Source: Alphaproteobacteria bacterium (lineage in GTDB: Bacteria; Pseudomonadota; Alphaproteobacteria; Reyranellales; Reyranellaceae). From it: DNA of 64,000 bases. Every line of letters starts with the position of its first letter. The first letter of the stretch is position 1. The position numbers and the translations under genes were made by a program. This document shows positions 26,803 through 35,927 of the stretch, one piece after another. The notes below the pieces were generated by a model. It made no database searches. It was given only the letters and a program-made list of their open reading frames with translations, and was not told the DNA's origin. Where the stretch lies: assembly GCA_019635875.1 (NCBI GenBank), contig JAHBYP010000005.1:124001-188000 (forward strand). The letters run 5' to 3'.

Positions 26803-27258
26803 TCAGCGGCGCTCCGCCGGCGGCACGCGGATCAGCGTCAGGCCGCTTTCGGGATCGTGGCGCTTGCACAGATGCGCCGGCTGCTCGGTCACCACCAGCT
26901 CGAGCGTGGGCCGCACATGCGCCTCGACGAGATGGCCGGCGAGCGCACTGAGGTCGTGCCGGCCGAGCACGGCGTGGATGTGGATTGCCGGCTTGCCGTC
27001 GGGGCCAAGCGCGACATCGCCGGTGAGCGAGGCGACCTCGACCTGCTCGGCCACCTTGCGGCGCTGGTACTGCTTCGTTTTCCAGTCGAAATAGGCCAGC
27101 ACGACGTCGCTGAAGGCGCCGATCGCCGAGAACTGCGCCGCCGTCACGGATTCGCGCCGCGCGAAATCCTGCACGTTCTTCAAGAGCTCGTCGCCGGTCT
27201 CGAAGATCAGCGCGAAGGTCCTCTGGCCCTCGTCCTCGTGGAGCAGCTGTGTTTGCAT
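26803..27258 (-). CDS. PPC/DUF296 domain protein
   Basis: A 151-residue single-domain protein matching the plant-and-prokaryote-conserved (DUF296) fold. The metal-site pattern is clear: IHIHAVLGRHD then AGHLVEAHVRPTLELVV. FSAIGAFSDVVLAYFDWKTK is the other family mark. Proteins of this type form trimers and are often of unknown function. The start at 27258 has GGAGG upstream. It lies divergent from the MFS gene. Confidence 0.9.
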   Translation of the reverse strand: MQTQLLHEDEGQRTFALIFETGDELLKNVQDFARRESVTAAQFSAIGAFSDVVLAYFDWKTKQYQRRKVAEQVEVASLTGDVALGPDGKPAIHIHAVLGRHDLSALAGHLVEAHVRPTLELVVTEQPAHLCKRHDPESGLTLIRVPPAERR

Positions 27259-27357
27259 GACGAAACCTCCTGACGGCGAACGCTCCGGCGCGGCTGTCGT
27301 TGCTTGCCATCGGCGCCGTCGTGCCTATGCTCGGCGCCGCATGACACGCGTACCCGC

Positions 27358-28623
27358 ATGACGGCCGCCCTGCGGCGTCAAGGCCTGCTGATCGTCGCGA
27401 CGCTTGCGACCGCCTACGTGGCCAGCCACTTCTTCCGCGCTGCCAACGTCACCATCGGGCTCGACCTGATGCGCGATCTGCGGATCGGGCCGGAGGCGCT
27501 GGGTGCGCTGACCGGCGCGTTCTTCTTCGGCTTCTCGGCGATGCAGATCCCGGCCGGCTTCCTGTTCGACCGCTACGGCCCGCGGCGCACGATCAGCGCG
27601 CTCCTGATGCTCGCGGTGCTCGGCGCCGCGATCTTCACGGCGGCGACAAGCTGGCCGGTGCTGCTGACCGGTCGCACGCTGATGGGCGCCGGCTTCGGCT
27701 GCATGCTGATCGGCAGCATGATCGTCATCGCACGCTGGTTTCCGCCCGACTGGTTCTCGACCCTGTCAGGCATGGTGCTGTCGATCGGCCTGATCGGCAA
27801 TCTGATCGCCACCACGCCGCTGGCCTGGGGCACCGAGCAGATCGGCTGGCGCGGCGTGTTCGGCGTCATGGTGGGCTTCAGCGCGCTGGCGCTGATCGCG
27901 GTCTGGCTGGTGGTGCGCGACGCGCCGCCGGGCCATCCCTTCCTCGCGCGCAGGACGGAGTCCGGCGTCGAGATGCTGCGCGGCCTGCTGGAGGTGCTGC
28001 GCAGCCGCAACCTGCCCTTCATCCTGGTGCTGAACTTCTGCAACTACGCCTGCACCTTCACCGTCCAGGGCCTGTGGGGCGGGCCGTTCCTGCGCGAGGT
28101 GCACGGCTATTCGATCATCGAGTCCGGCAACGTGCTGCTGATCGCGGTGATCGCCTACCAGCTCGGCATGATGACCTTCTCGCCGCTCGACCGCGTCTTC
28201 GACACGCGCAAATGGATCGCCATATCGGGCACGCTGGTGATCGCCGCCATCCTTGCCGTGTTCGCGCTGTTGCAGGGCCCGCCCGCCTGGCTGATCGCCG
28301 GCGGCATCATCGCCATGGGCTTCGTCAGCGCGTCCAGCACCATGGTGATGACGCATGGCCGCGCCCTCTTCCCCGACCGCCTGATCGGCCGCGGCATGGC
28401 GACCATGAACACCTGCGTCATGCTGGGCGTCGCCTGCATGCAGACGCTGTCGGGGGTCATCCTCGGCGGCTTTGCGCCGCTGGCCGACGGCACGCGTAGC
28501 GAGCTCGCCTACCGCAGCCTGTTCGGCTTCATGGCGGTGGTGCTGATCTTCGCCGTCGCTGTCTACGGCCGCGCGCCCGACATCCGCCCGAGCGACGAGC
28601 TGAAGGCGCGAGGGGCGCGGTAA
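27358..28623 (+). CDS. MFS transporter
   Basis: A 421-residue transporter with about 12 predicted membrane spans. The loop 2-3 motif is FLFDRYGPRRTI, the usual G-x-x-x-D-R-x-G-R-R/K pattern. The N-terminal span ATLATAYVASHFFRAANVTI and the central cytoplasmic loop DAPPGHPFLARRTES support the fold. It resembles permeases for organic anions such as nitrate or sugars only loosely, so the substrate is open. Start at 27358; no strong ribosome site is seen. It precedes the cyclase-TPR gene on the same strand. Confidence 0.88.
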   Translation: MTAALRRQGLLIVATLATAYVASHFFRAANVTIGLDLMRDLRIGPEALGALTGAFFFGFSAMQIPAGFLFDRYGPRRTISALLMLAVLGAAIFTAATSWPVLLTGRTLMGAGFGCMLIGSMIVIARWFPPDWFSTLSGMVLSIGLIGNLIATTPLAWGTEQIGWRGVFGVMVGFSALALIAVWLVVRDAPPGHPFLARRTESGVEMLRGLLEVLRSRNLPFILVLNFCNYACTFTVQGLWGGPFLREVHGYSIIESGNVLLIAVIAYQLGMMTFSPLDRVFDTRKWIAISGTLVIAAILAVFALLQGPPAWLIAGGIIAMGFVSASSTMVMTHGRALFPDRLIGRGMATMNTCVMLGVACMQTLSGVILGGFAPLADGTRSELAYRSLFGFMAVVLIFAVAVYGRAPDIRPSDELKARGAR

Positions 28624-28705
28624 AGGCTCGGTCGACGCGAGCGAAGGGATTGCCCGGGCCAGTCACGCCTCATACGATCCGATACAGCAAGGTGGGACGC
28701 TTCCC

Positions 28706-30460
28706 CTGGGCCGTGAACAGCGAAGACTGGCGGCGATCCTGGCCGCCGACGTTGTCGCCTACTCCCGCCTGATGGGCCGGGACGAGGACGGGACGCTGGC
28801 GCGCCTTCGGATGCATCGTGGCGACATCCTGGAGCCGGCCCTGGCGCACTACAGTGGCCGCCTGGTCAAGCTGACGGGCGATGGCGTGCTGGCAGAATTC
28901 GCCAGCGCCGTCGAGGCGGTCGGTGCCGCCATCGCGATCCAGCAGGCGACGCTCGAGGCCAATCGCGACCGACCGACGGACCACGCGATCGTCTTTCGCA
29001 TCGGCGTGCATCTCGGTGACCTGATCGTCGACGGCGACGATCTGTACGGCGACGGCGTGAACATCGCGGCCCGGCTCGAGGGCGAGGCGCCGGCCGGGGG
29101 CATCGTCGTGTCGGGCGACGTGCACAACACGGTCGCGGGGCGGCTGAAGGCGACGTTCCGCAGCCTCGGCGATCTGGCGCTGAAGAACATCGCGCGGCCC
29201 GTCAGCGCCTTCCGGGTCGAGTGGGATGCGGACGACTGGCACAATCCGCGGGCGGCGGCGCCCGTCCCGGGTGTGCGCGAAGCGCCGTCGCTCGCCGTTC
29301 TGCCGTTCGTGAACATGAGTGGAGACGCCGACCAGGAGTACTTCGCCGACGGCATCACCGAGGACATCATCGCGGCTCTGTCGCGCTTCCACGAGCTCAC
29401 GGTGATCTCACGGGGATCGAGCTTTGCCTTCAAGGGCAAAGGCCTGGATCTGCGACGGATCGCCGAGCAGCTCGGCGTCCGTTACGTGCTGGGCGGCAGC
29501 ATGCGCAAGGCGGGTAATCGCATCCGCGTGTCGGCCGAGCTGACCGACGCGGCAAGCGGCGTGCAGGTCTGGTCTGATCGCTACGATCGCGACATGGCCG
29601 ACGTCTTCGACCTGCAGGACGACATCAGCCGCACCGTCGCCGCCGTGGTCGACCCGGCGGTCCGCGGCGCGGAGATCGAGCGGGCGCGGCGCAAGCCGCC
29701 GGCCAGTCTGTCGGCGTACGATCTGTACTTGCGCGCCCTCCCGCATCTATGGGCCGGCACGCGCGATGACATTCCCAAGGCCATCGATCTGCTGCGCCGC
29801 TCGATCAGCCTCGATCCGACGCGAGCGCCGGTGCACGCGGCTCTCGCCCTCAGCCTGGTTTTTGCGGCGCCGGCCGGCGCGGGGATGGAAATCGCCGTCG
29901 AGGCGGTCAGCATGGCACGCCGCGCCGTCGAGCTGGATGGTGCCGACGCCTTCGCCCAGTCAGCCTACGGCTACGCCCTGATCGGCGTGCTGCGCGACGC
30001 CGATCAAGCGCACCTGCATGCCCGCGAGGCCGTGCGCCTGAACCCGAGTTCGGCCTTCGCATGGGGTACGTTGGGGATCATCGACAGCATGACCGGCAGT
30101 TTCGAAGCGGCCATCGCCGAGCTCACCCGCGCGCTCGGCCTCAGCCCGTTCGACACTCTGCTCTACATGTGGTTGCAGGGCTTGGCGGCGTCCTGCTTTG
30201 CGCTCGGGCGCTTCGAGGAAGGCGCGAACTGGGCACGCAAATCGGTGCAGCACAATCCCCGCCACGGCACGTCGCATCGCCTGCTGGCCGCGAACCTGGC
30301 GTCGGCCGGACGGCTCGACGAAGCGCGCGAAGTCACGCGCCGGCGCGACGCCGTGCAGAAGACGACGATCGGCGAGATGCGCGCGCTGCGCCTGTTCACG
30401 TCCGACGAGGTTCTCGAGCGCTATCTCTCGGCCCAGCAATCGGTCGGCGTGCCGGAGTAG
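28706..30460 (+). CDS. Class III adenylate/guanylate cyclase with C-terminal TPR domain
   Basis: About 584 residues. The cyclase domain has its first metal Asp in RRLAAILAADVVAYSRLMG and the second in GVHLGDLIVDGDDLYGD, then VNIAARLEG. Next comes the FlgO-like linker LAVLPFVNMSGDADQEYFAD, and TPR units from about residue 360. The first in-frame ATG (28772) would lie after the first metal Asp. There is no ATG, GTG or TTG upstream in frame, so a CTG at 28706, with AAGGTGGG 9 nt before it, is my choice; ATT at 28649 is another. It is likely to make cAMP in response to an unknown cue. Confidence 0.82.
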   Translation: MGREQRRLAAILAADVVAYSRLMGRDEDGTLARLRMHRGDILEPALAHYSGRLVKLTGDGVLAEFASAVEAVGAAIAIQQATLEANRDRPTDHAIVFRIGVHLGDLIVDGDDLYGDGVNIAARLEGEAPAGGIVVSGDVHNTVAGRLKATFRSLGDLALKNIARPVSAFRVEWDADDWHNPRAAAPVPGVREAPSLAVLPFVNMSGDADQEYFADGITEDIIAALSRFHELTVISRGSSFAFKGKGLDLRRIAEQLGVRYVLGGSMRKAGNRIRVSAELTDAASGVQVWSDRYDRDMADVFDLQDDISRTVAAVVDPAVRGAEIERARRKPPASLSAYDLYLRALPHLWAGTRDDIPKAIDLLRRSISLDPTRAPVHAALALSLVFAAPAGAGMEIAVEAVSMARRAVELDGADAFAQSAYGYALIGVLRDADQAHLHAREAVRLNPSSAFAWGTLGIIDSMTGSFEAAIAELTRALGLSPFDTLLYMWLQGLAASCFALGRFEEGANWARKSVQHNPRHGTSHRLLAANLASAGRLDEAREVTRRRDAVQKTTIGEMRALRLFTSDEVLERYLSAQQSVGVPE

Positions 30461-30479
30461 GTGCGGATCCGACCAGGCT

Positions 30480-31838
30480 TCACAGCGCGCCCACCGACTG
30501 CAGCAGGATGGCAAGCGTCATGACGGGCACGACCAGCCGGACCAGCCACAGCCAGACGATGCCGAGCCGGCTGGCGCCAAGATCCGCCTGGGCGAGGACC
30601 AGCGCCTTGTCCAGCCGCCAGCCGGCGAACAGCGCCGTACCGATGCCCACCGCCGGCAGCAGAAAGACCGATACGCCCTGGTCGATCGCGTCGAGGATGG
30701 CGCGCGAACCGATGCGCAGTTCGGCCAGCGTGCCGTAGCTCATGGCCGACGGCAGGCCGATGACGAACACAAACGCACCCATCACCGCCGTTGCCCGCCA
30801 GCGCGGCCAGCCAAGGCGATGCACGAGGGACGCCACCGGAATCTCGAGCAGCGCCACCATCGAGGTGACCGCGGCCATGGCGAGCAGGCCGAAGAAGACG
30901 ATGCCGACGATGGTTCCCGCCGGCATCTCGACGAATACCCGCGGCAGCGTGATGAAGGCGAGCTCTGGCCCCGCGGCGGCATTGCCCTGCAGGGCAAACA
31001 CGGCAGGAAAGATCGCCAGACCGGCGACGATCGCGAACAGCGTATCACCGACCGCGATGACCCCGGCGGAAGCCGACAACGGAAACGTCCGCGGCATGTA
31101 GCTGCCATAGGTGACGAAGAACGCCACGCCGAGCCCGAGGGAGAAGAACGCCTGGCCGAGCGCGGCGGCATAGACCTTCGGCTCGCCAAGCGCCGTCCAG
31201 TCCGGGGCGAACAGGAACCGCACGCCGGCGGCCGAGCCAGGCAGGCTGAGCGCGTAGCCGGCGAGCACGACGATGATGATCGCCAGGAACGGTACCAGCA
31301 GCCGGTTCACGCGTTCGATGCCGGCCTGGACGCCGCCGACCACGATGAACATCGCGATCAGCAGCGTCGCCGCCTGCCAGGCCACCGGCTGACCGAGATC
31401 GGAGATGACTCTGCGGAAATAGCCGCCGAACTCGGCCCCCGTCACGCGCCACAGCCCGCCGGTCGCGGCGCCGGCGAAGTACTTCAGCGCCCAGCCCGCG
31501 ATCACGGCGTAGTAGCTGAGCATGAGCGTCGCGGCGAGTACACCGAGCCAGCCGACGAGGCGCCAGCGCTCCGACCCTTGCGCCGAGCCGAAGGCGGCGA
31601 CCGCATCGGCACGGGCGTGGCGTCCGATCGACAGCTCGGCGATGACCAGCGGCACGCCGATCAGTGCCACGAAGACGACATAGACGAGCAGGAACGCCGC
31701 GCCGCCATTCTCGCCGGCGACGTAGGAGAACCGCCAGATATTGCCCAGGCCGACCGCGCCGCCGATGGTCGCCAGCATGAAGCCGGTACGGCTCGCCCAT
31801 TGCTCTCGCGCTCCGTGCGCCGTCTCGGAAGGCGACAT
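30480..31838 (-). CDS. Sodium:neurotransmitter symporter (NSS) family transporter
   Basis: A 452-residue membrane protein with 11-12 spans. The first span has FMLATIGGAVGLGNIWRFSY, the unwound TM1 motif that binds Na+ and the amino acid in LeuT relatives; TYGSYMPRT and EIPVASLVHRLG come later. Na+-coupled uptake of an amino acid or related amine is expected. It is convergent with the cyclase gene (19 bases between) and divergent from the Lon-like gene. Confidence 0.93.
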   Translation of the reverse strand: MSPSETAHGAREQWASRTGFMLATIGGAVGLGNIWRFSYVAGENGGAAFLLVYVVFVALIGVPLVIAELSIGRHARADAVAAFGSAQGSERWRLVGWLGVLAATLMLSYYAVIAGWALKYFAGAATGGLWRVTGAEFGGYFRRVISDLGQPVAWQAATLLIAMFIVVGGVQAGIERVNRLLVPFLAIIIVVLAGYALSLPGSAAGVRFLFAPDWTALGEPKVYAAALGQAFFSLGLGVAFFVTYGSYMPRTFPLSASAGVIAVGDTLFAIVAGLAIFPAVFALQGNAAAGPELAFITLPRVFVEMPAGTIVGIVFFGLLAMAAVTSMVALLEIPVASLVHRLGWPRWRATAVMGAFVFVIGLPSAMSYGTLAELRIGSRAILDAIDQGVSVFLLPAVGIGTALFAGWRLDKALVLAQADLGASRLGIVWLWLVRLVVPVMTLAILLQSVGAL

Positions 31839-31950
31839 GTCGGCCCCGCGTTGCTCCCGCCTCCGTCCGCGAACCGGGCGCGTGGCACAGGCGACGGCGG
31901 GAGACTATGCTCATGCGCATGACGATACACCATCACGCGTGGCGTCCCGC

Positions 31951-34401
31951 ATGACCTTCGGCCCCAAGGATGCGGCGAGACCGCTGCCGGCGCCCCTGCT
32001 GCGGCGCGTCACCGATCCGACGACACTGCGCGAAGACTTGCGCGGAACACCGGTCGGCGACGAGCTGATCGGGCAATCGCGGGCGACCGACGCGATCGGC
32101 TTCGGCAGCGCGATCCGCAAACGCGGCTTCAACCTCTACGCCATGGGGCTGCAGGGCACCGGGCGATTGGCATCGATCCGCGCCTTCCTCACCCGGCGCG
32201 CACAGGCCGAGAAGCGGCCCGACGACTGGGTGTACGTCAACAATTTCGAGGTGCCGGAGAAGCCGCAGGCGCTTCGCCTGCCACCCGGAACCGCAGTGCG
32301 GTTCCGGGCAGAGATGGACACCCTCATCGCCGATCTCTCGATCGCCATCCCGGCACTGTTCGACTCCGACGAATACAAGGCGCGTCGCGGCGCCATCGAC
32401 CAGGAGTTCGAGGAAGCCCAGGAGCAGGCGTTCTCGGCGCTGAACGAGGCCGGTCGCGCCAAGTCCGTCACCGTGATGAAGACTCCGGTCGGCTTCGCCT
32501 TCGCGCCGGTCCGCGGAGGCGAGGCCATCAAGCCCGAGGAGTTCAACGCGCTGCCCGACGCCGAGCGCGAGCGGATCCAGACCGACATCAAGGCGCTGCA
32601 GGAGCAGCTCAAGGGCATTCTCATGCGCATGCCCGCCAGCGAGAAGGCGCATCGCGACCAGGTCCGCCAGCTCAACAGGGAAATGGCCGGCGCGACGGTC
32701 GCCGTCGAGATGCGCGAGGTCGCCGAGGCGCTGGGCCACATCCCCACGATCCAGGCGTTCCTCGACGCCGCGGCCAATGACCTCGTCGCCAATCTCGAGA
32801 TCTTCCTGGAGACGGGAGAGGCCACCCCGAACGCCCCGGCCCAGGCGCGCAACTTCGGTACGCCTGGCAACCCCAGGCTCAAACGGTACCGCGTCAACGT
32901 CATGGTCGGCGACGGCGATGGCGGCGCCGGCTCTCCAGTCGTCCTCGAGCCGGACCCGACCTACCACAACGTGATCGGGCGCATCGAGCACATCTCGCAA
33001 ATGGGTGCGCTGCTCACCGATTTCACCCTGATCCGTCCCGGGGCGCTGCACCGCGCCAATGGCGGCTACCTGATCCTCGACGCGCGCGAGATTCTGTCCC
33101 AGCCCCTCAGCTGGGCGGCGCTGAAGCGCTCGCTCAAGAGCGGGCTGATCACCGTCAAGTCCATGGCCGAGCAGGTCAGCCTGGTGTCGACGATCTCGCT
33201 CGATCCCGATCCGATCCCGCTCGACGCGAAGATCGTCCTGATCGGCGATCGCTGGCTCTACTACACGCTGATGGCGGCCGATCCCGACTTCATCGAGCTG
33301 TTCAAGGTCGAGGTCGACTTCGACGACGAGTTCGATCGCACCGCGGACAACACCCGGCTCTATGCGCGGGCGATCGAGGCGCTGACCGGTCGCGAGAAGC
33401 TGCGGCCAATCGACGACGCCGGCCTTGCACGCATGGTCGATGAAGCGTCGCGCCTGGCCGAGGATGCGGAAAAGCTGTCGCTTCGCATCGGCGTGGTCGC
33501 CGACATCCTGCGCGAAGCCGACCATTGGGCCGGCGAGGCCGGGCACGAGCGCATCGGCGCCGACGATGTCGCGCGCGCCGTCGCCGAGCGCCGGCGACGG
33601 TCGGAGCGCATCGGCCTGCGCGTGCGCGAATCGATCACCCGCGACATCGTCCTAGTCGCCACCGATGGTGCGGCGGTCGGCCAGATCAACGGGCTTTCGG
33701 TCAGCCAGATCGGCGCGCAGAGCTTCGGCCGTCCCACCCGCATCACGGCGCGCACAAGGCTCGGATCGGGCAAGCTCATCGACATCGAGCGCGAGGTCGC
33801 GCTCGGCGGCCCGCTGCATTCGAAAGGCGTTCTGATCCTCTCGGGATTCCTCGCCGCGCGCTACGCGCCCGACGTGCCGGTGTCGCTGCACGCGAGTCTC
33901 GTCTTCGAGCAATCCTACGGCGGCATCGACGGCGACAGCGCCTCGTCGGCCGAGCTGTACGCGCTGCTCTCGGCGCTCGCCGAGGTGCCGATCCGCCAGT
34001 CCTTCGCCGTCACCGGCTCGGTCAACCAGTTCGGCGAGGTCCAGGCGATCGGCGGCGTCAACGAGAAGATCGAGGGCTTCTTCGACATCTGCGTGCAGCG
34101 CGGGCTGAGCGGCGCGCAGGGAGTCCTGATCCCGCTGGCCAACGTCAAGCACCTGATGCTGCGCGAGGATGTCGTCGAGGCCTGTTCCCAGGGCCGCTTC
34201 TCGGTGACGCCGGTCGCGACCATCGACCAGGGCATCGAGATCCTGACCGGGCTCGCCGCCGGCGCTCGCGACGACGCGGGCCACTTCCCGGCGGACAGCG
34301 TGAACGGCCGCGTCGAGGCCCGGCTGCGGGCATTCGCCGCGTCGCGCCGCAGGTTCGGCATCGGCCGGGCGGGAGTCGAATCCGATGCCGACGCCACCTG
34401 A
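31951..34401 (+). CDS. Lon-related ATP-dependent protease (AAA_32 type)
   Basis: An 816-residue protein of the Lon-related family that lacks a classical Lon N-domain. The P-loop-like segment reads GLQGTGRLAS with Arg in place of Lys, as is known in this family. A helical insert occupies about residues 150-260. The protease domain at the C-terminus shows the catalytic Ser in GDSASSAELY and Lys in GGVNEKIEGFF. Start at 31951; ribosome site poor. The 3' end overlaps the next gene by 17 nt. Targets are unknown. Confidence 0.92.
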   Translation: MTFGPKDAARPLPAPLLRRVTDPTTLREDLRGTPVGDELIGQSRATDAIGFGSAIRKRGFNLYAMGLQGTGRLASIRAFLTRRAQAEKRPDDWVYVNNFEVPEKPQALRLPPGTAVRFRAEMDTLIADLSIAIPALFDSDEYKARRGAIDQEFEEAQEQAFSALNEAGRAKSVTVMKTPVGFAFAPVRGGEAIKPEEFNALPDAERERIQTDIKALQEQLKGILMRMPASEKAHRDQVRQLNREMAGATVAVEMREVAEALGHIPTIQAFLDAAANDLVANLEIFLETGEATPNAPAQARNFGTPGNPRLKRYRVNVMVGDGDGGAGSPVVLEPDPTYHNVIGRIEHISQMGALLTDFTLIRPGALHRANGGYLILDAREILSQPLSWAALKRSLKSGLITVKSMAEQVSLVSTISLDPDPIPLDAKIVLIGDRWLYYTLMAADPDFIELFKVEVDFDDEFDRTADNTRLYARAIEALTGREKLRPIDDAGLARMVDEASRLAEDAEKLSLRIGVVADILREADHWAGEAGHERIGADDVARAVAERRRRSERIGLRVRESITRDIVLVATDGAAVGQINGLSVSQIGAQSFGRPTRITARTRLGSGKLIDIEREVALGGPLHSKGVLILSGFLAARYAPDVPVSLHASLVFEQSYGGIDGDSASSAELYALLSALAEVPIRQSFAVTGSVNQFGEVQAIGGVNEKIEGFFDICVQRGLSGAQGVLIPLANVKHLMLREDVVEACSQGRFSVTPVATIDQGIEILTGLAAGARDDAGHFPADSVNGRVEARLRAFAASRRRFGIGRAGVESDADAT

Positions 34402-35152
34402 GCGATCGCACGCCAGGCGAAGGCTTGTCCTGCACGTCAGCACGCGCCAGGACGTCGAAGCCGAGCTCCAGGTGTCGCTCGACCTCGCCGCCGCCATGGA
34501 CACCGAGCTGACGACCTGCTTCGTCATGCACGAGGCCTCGATCGCCGCCTGCACGCTGCCGTTCCCGACCGTGATCGGCTTCTCGGGCGGCGAGCTGGAC
34601 GTCAGCGAAGCGCAGCTCGACGCAGCGCTGCGGCGCGAGGCGCGCCTGTGCCGGCAACTCGTCGCCGCCGCCGCCGAGCGATCCAGCCTTTCCTGGACGT
34701 TCGAGACCTTGCGCGGCCAAGTGCCTCGCCGGCCGCCGGCGGACGAGAGTTCGACGGGAGACATACTGGTGTTCAGGCTCGACCGCCTGGGACTGTCGCT
34801 CGCCGAGCTCGTCGCGACGGCCAGGCAATTCGCCCCTCGGCAGGGCGGCGTCATGCTGGTGCCCGAGCACCCCGCGCGGCACCACGGCGGTCTGGTCACG
34901 ATCGACCGTCTGCCGGGTCCGCGCGATTCACTGGCGCGCTTCGCCGCCTCGCTCGCCGCCGCCATGGGCACCCGCGTCTCGCACGCCGTGGTGTCGGACG
35001 CCCCCATCGCCGCGCGGATTGGCGGCGCGCGGCTGCTCCTGGTCAGCCTGCAAAGCCCGCTGCTGGCCGACGTGAGCGCGCTCGGCCGCCTGATGTCGAC
35101 GTTGCGCACCCCGCTGTTGCTGGTCCCCGACGATCCGGACGATGCCGCCTGA
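34385..35152 (+). CDS. USP-like protein of unknown function
   Basis: A 255-residue protein beginning RRLVLHVSTRQDVEAELQ, with alternating strands and helices that resemble two universal-stress-type or nucleotide-binding half-domains (residues 10-110 and 125-250). The glycine-rich G-x2-G-x9-G loop of ATP-binding USPs is not seen. The gene overlaps the end of the Lon-like gene by 17 nt, so translation is coupled and the product probably works with, or is controlled by, that protease. I do not recognise the exact family. Confidence 0.78.
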   Translation: MPTPPERSHARRRLVLHVSTRQDVEAELQVSLDLAAAMDTELTTCFVMHEASIAACTLPFPTVIGFSGGELDVSEAQLDAALRREARLCRQLVAAAAERSSLSWTFETLRGQVPRRPPADESSTGDILVFRLDRLGLSLAELVATARQFAPRQGGVMLVPEHPARHHGGLVTIDRLPGPRDSLARFAASLAAAMGTRVSHAVVSDAPIAARIGGARLLLVSLQSPLLADVSALGRLMSTLRTPLLLVPDDPDDAA

Positions 35153-35165
35153 GCGGCGGGTGCGA

Positions 35166-35915
35166 TCAATGGAAGGTGCGGCCCGAATCGATCACCAGGG
35201 TCTGGCCGGTCATGGTGTTGGTGCGGCACATGGTGACGACCTGGTCGGCGCAATCGTCCTTGTCGGCGGCCTTGCCCAGCAGCGAGGCCTTGCGGCCGGT
35301 CTCGATCACCTCGGGCCGCAGATTCGCCGTGGCGCGCGTGCCCTCCAGCAGGCCGGGCGCGACGCAGTTCACCAGCACTTCCGGCGCCAGCGCCACCGCC
35401 ATGCACTTGGTGAGATGGATCAGCCCGGCCTTCGACACGGCATAGGCGATCGACGAGCCGGTCGGGCCCAGCCCGGCCACCGAGGAGATGTTGACGATGC
35501 GGCCACTGCCCTGGCGCTTCATGACCGGCGCCACGGCCTTGGTCAGCAGCATCGGGCCGGTGAGGTTGATGTCGAGGATCTTGTTCCATTCCTCGTAGGT
35601 CAGGCCGTCGAGATCCTGGAACTTGATCGACTTGTTGTAGGCGGCGTCGTTGATCAGGATGTCGAGCCGGCCGAAGCGCTTGACCACGCCGTCGACCAGC
35701 GCCTGCACCTGCTCGCGCTTCGTCACGTCGCACTGGAACGTCGCGGCGCTGACCTGGTGGCGCTCCAGGTCGCGCGCCACGCCTTCCGCCTGGTCCCTGC
35801 TCTGCGCATAGACCACGGCGATGTGACAGCCCTGCGCGGCGAGCGCGTGGCAGATGCGCTGCCCCAGCCCGCCATTGCCGCCGGTGACGACGGCGACCGT
35901 GCCCTTGAGTTCCAT
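35166..35915 (-). CDS. SDR-family oxidoreductase
   Basis: A 249-residue classical SDR. TGGNGGLGQRI is the cofactor motif, NDAAYN stands for NNAG, Ser is in NISSVAG and Tyr-Lys in SIAYAVSKAG. No acidic residue ends the second strand (VVYAQSRDQ), so NADP(H) is more likely. It follows the lyase gene by 12 nt and is clearly in the same unit. A 3-oxoacyl or hydroxy-acid substrate is likely. Confidence 0.9.
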   Translation of the reverse strand: MELKGTVAVVTGGNGGLGQRICHALAAQGCHIAVVYAQSRDQAEGVARDLERHQVSAATFQCDVTKREQVQALVDGVVKRFGRLDILINDAAYNKSIKFQDLDGLTYEEWNKILDINLTGPMLLTKAVAPVMKRQGSGRIVNISSVAGLGPTGSSIAYAVSKAGLIHLTKCMAVALAPEVLVNCVAPGLLEGTRATANLRPEVIETGRKASLLGKAADKDDCADQVVTMCRTNTMTGQTLVIDSGRTFH

Positions 35916-35927
35916 GCGTGTCCTCCC

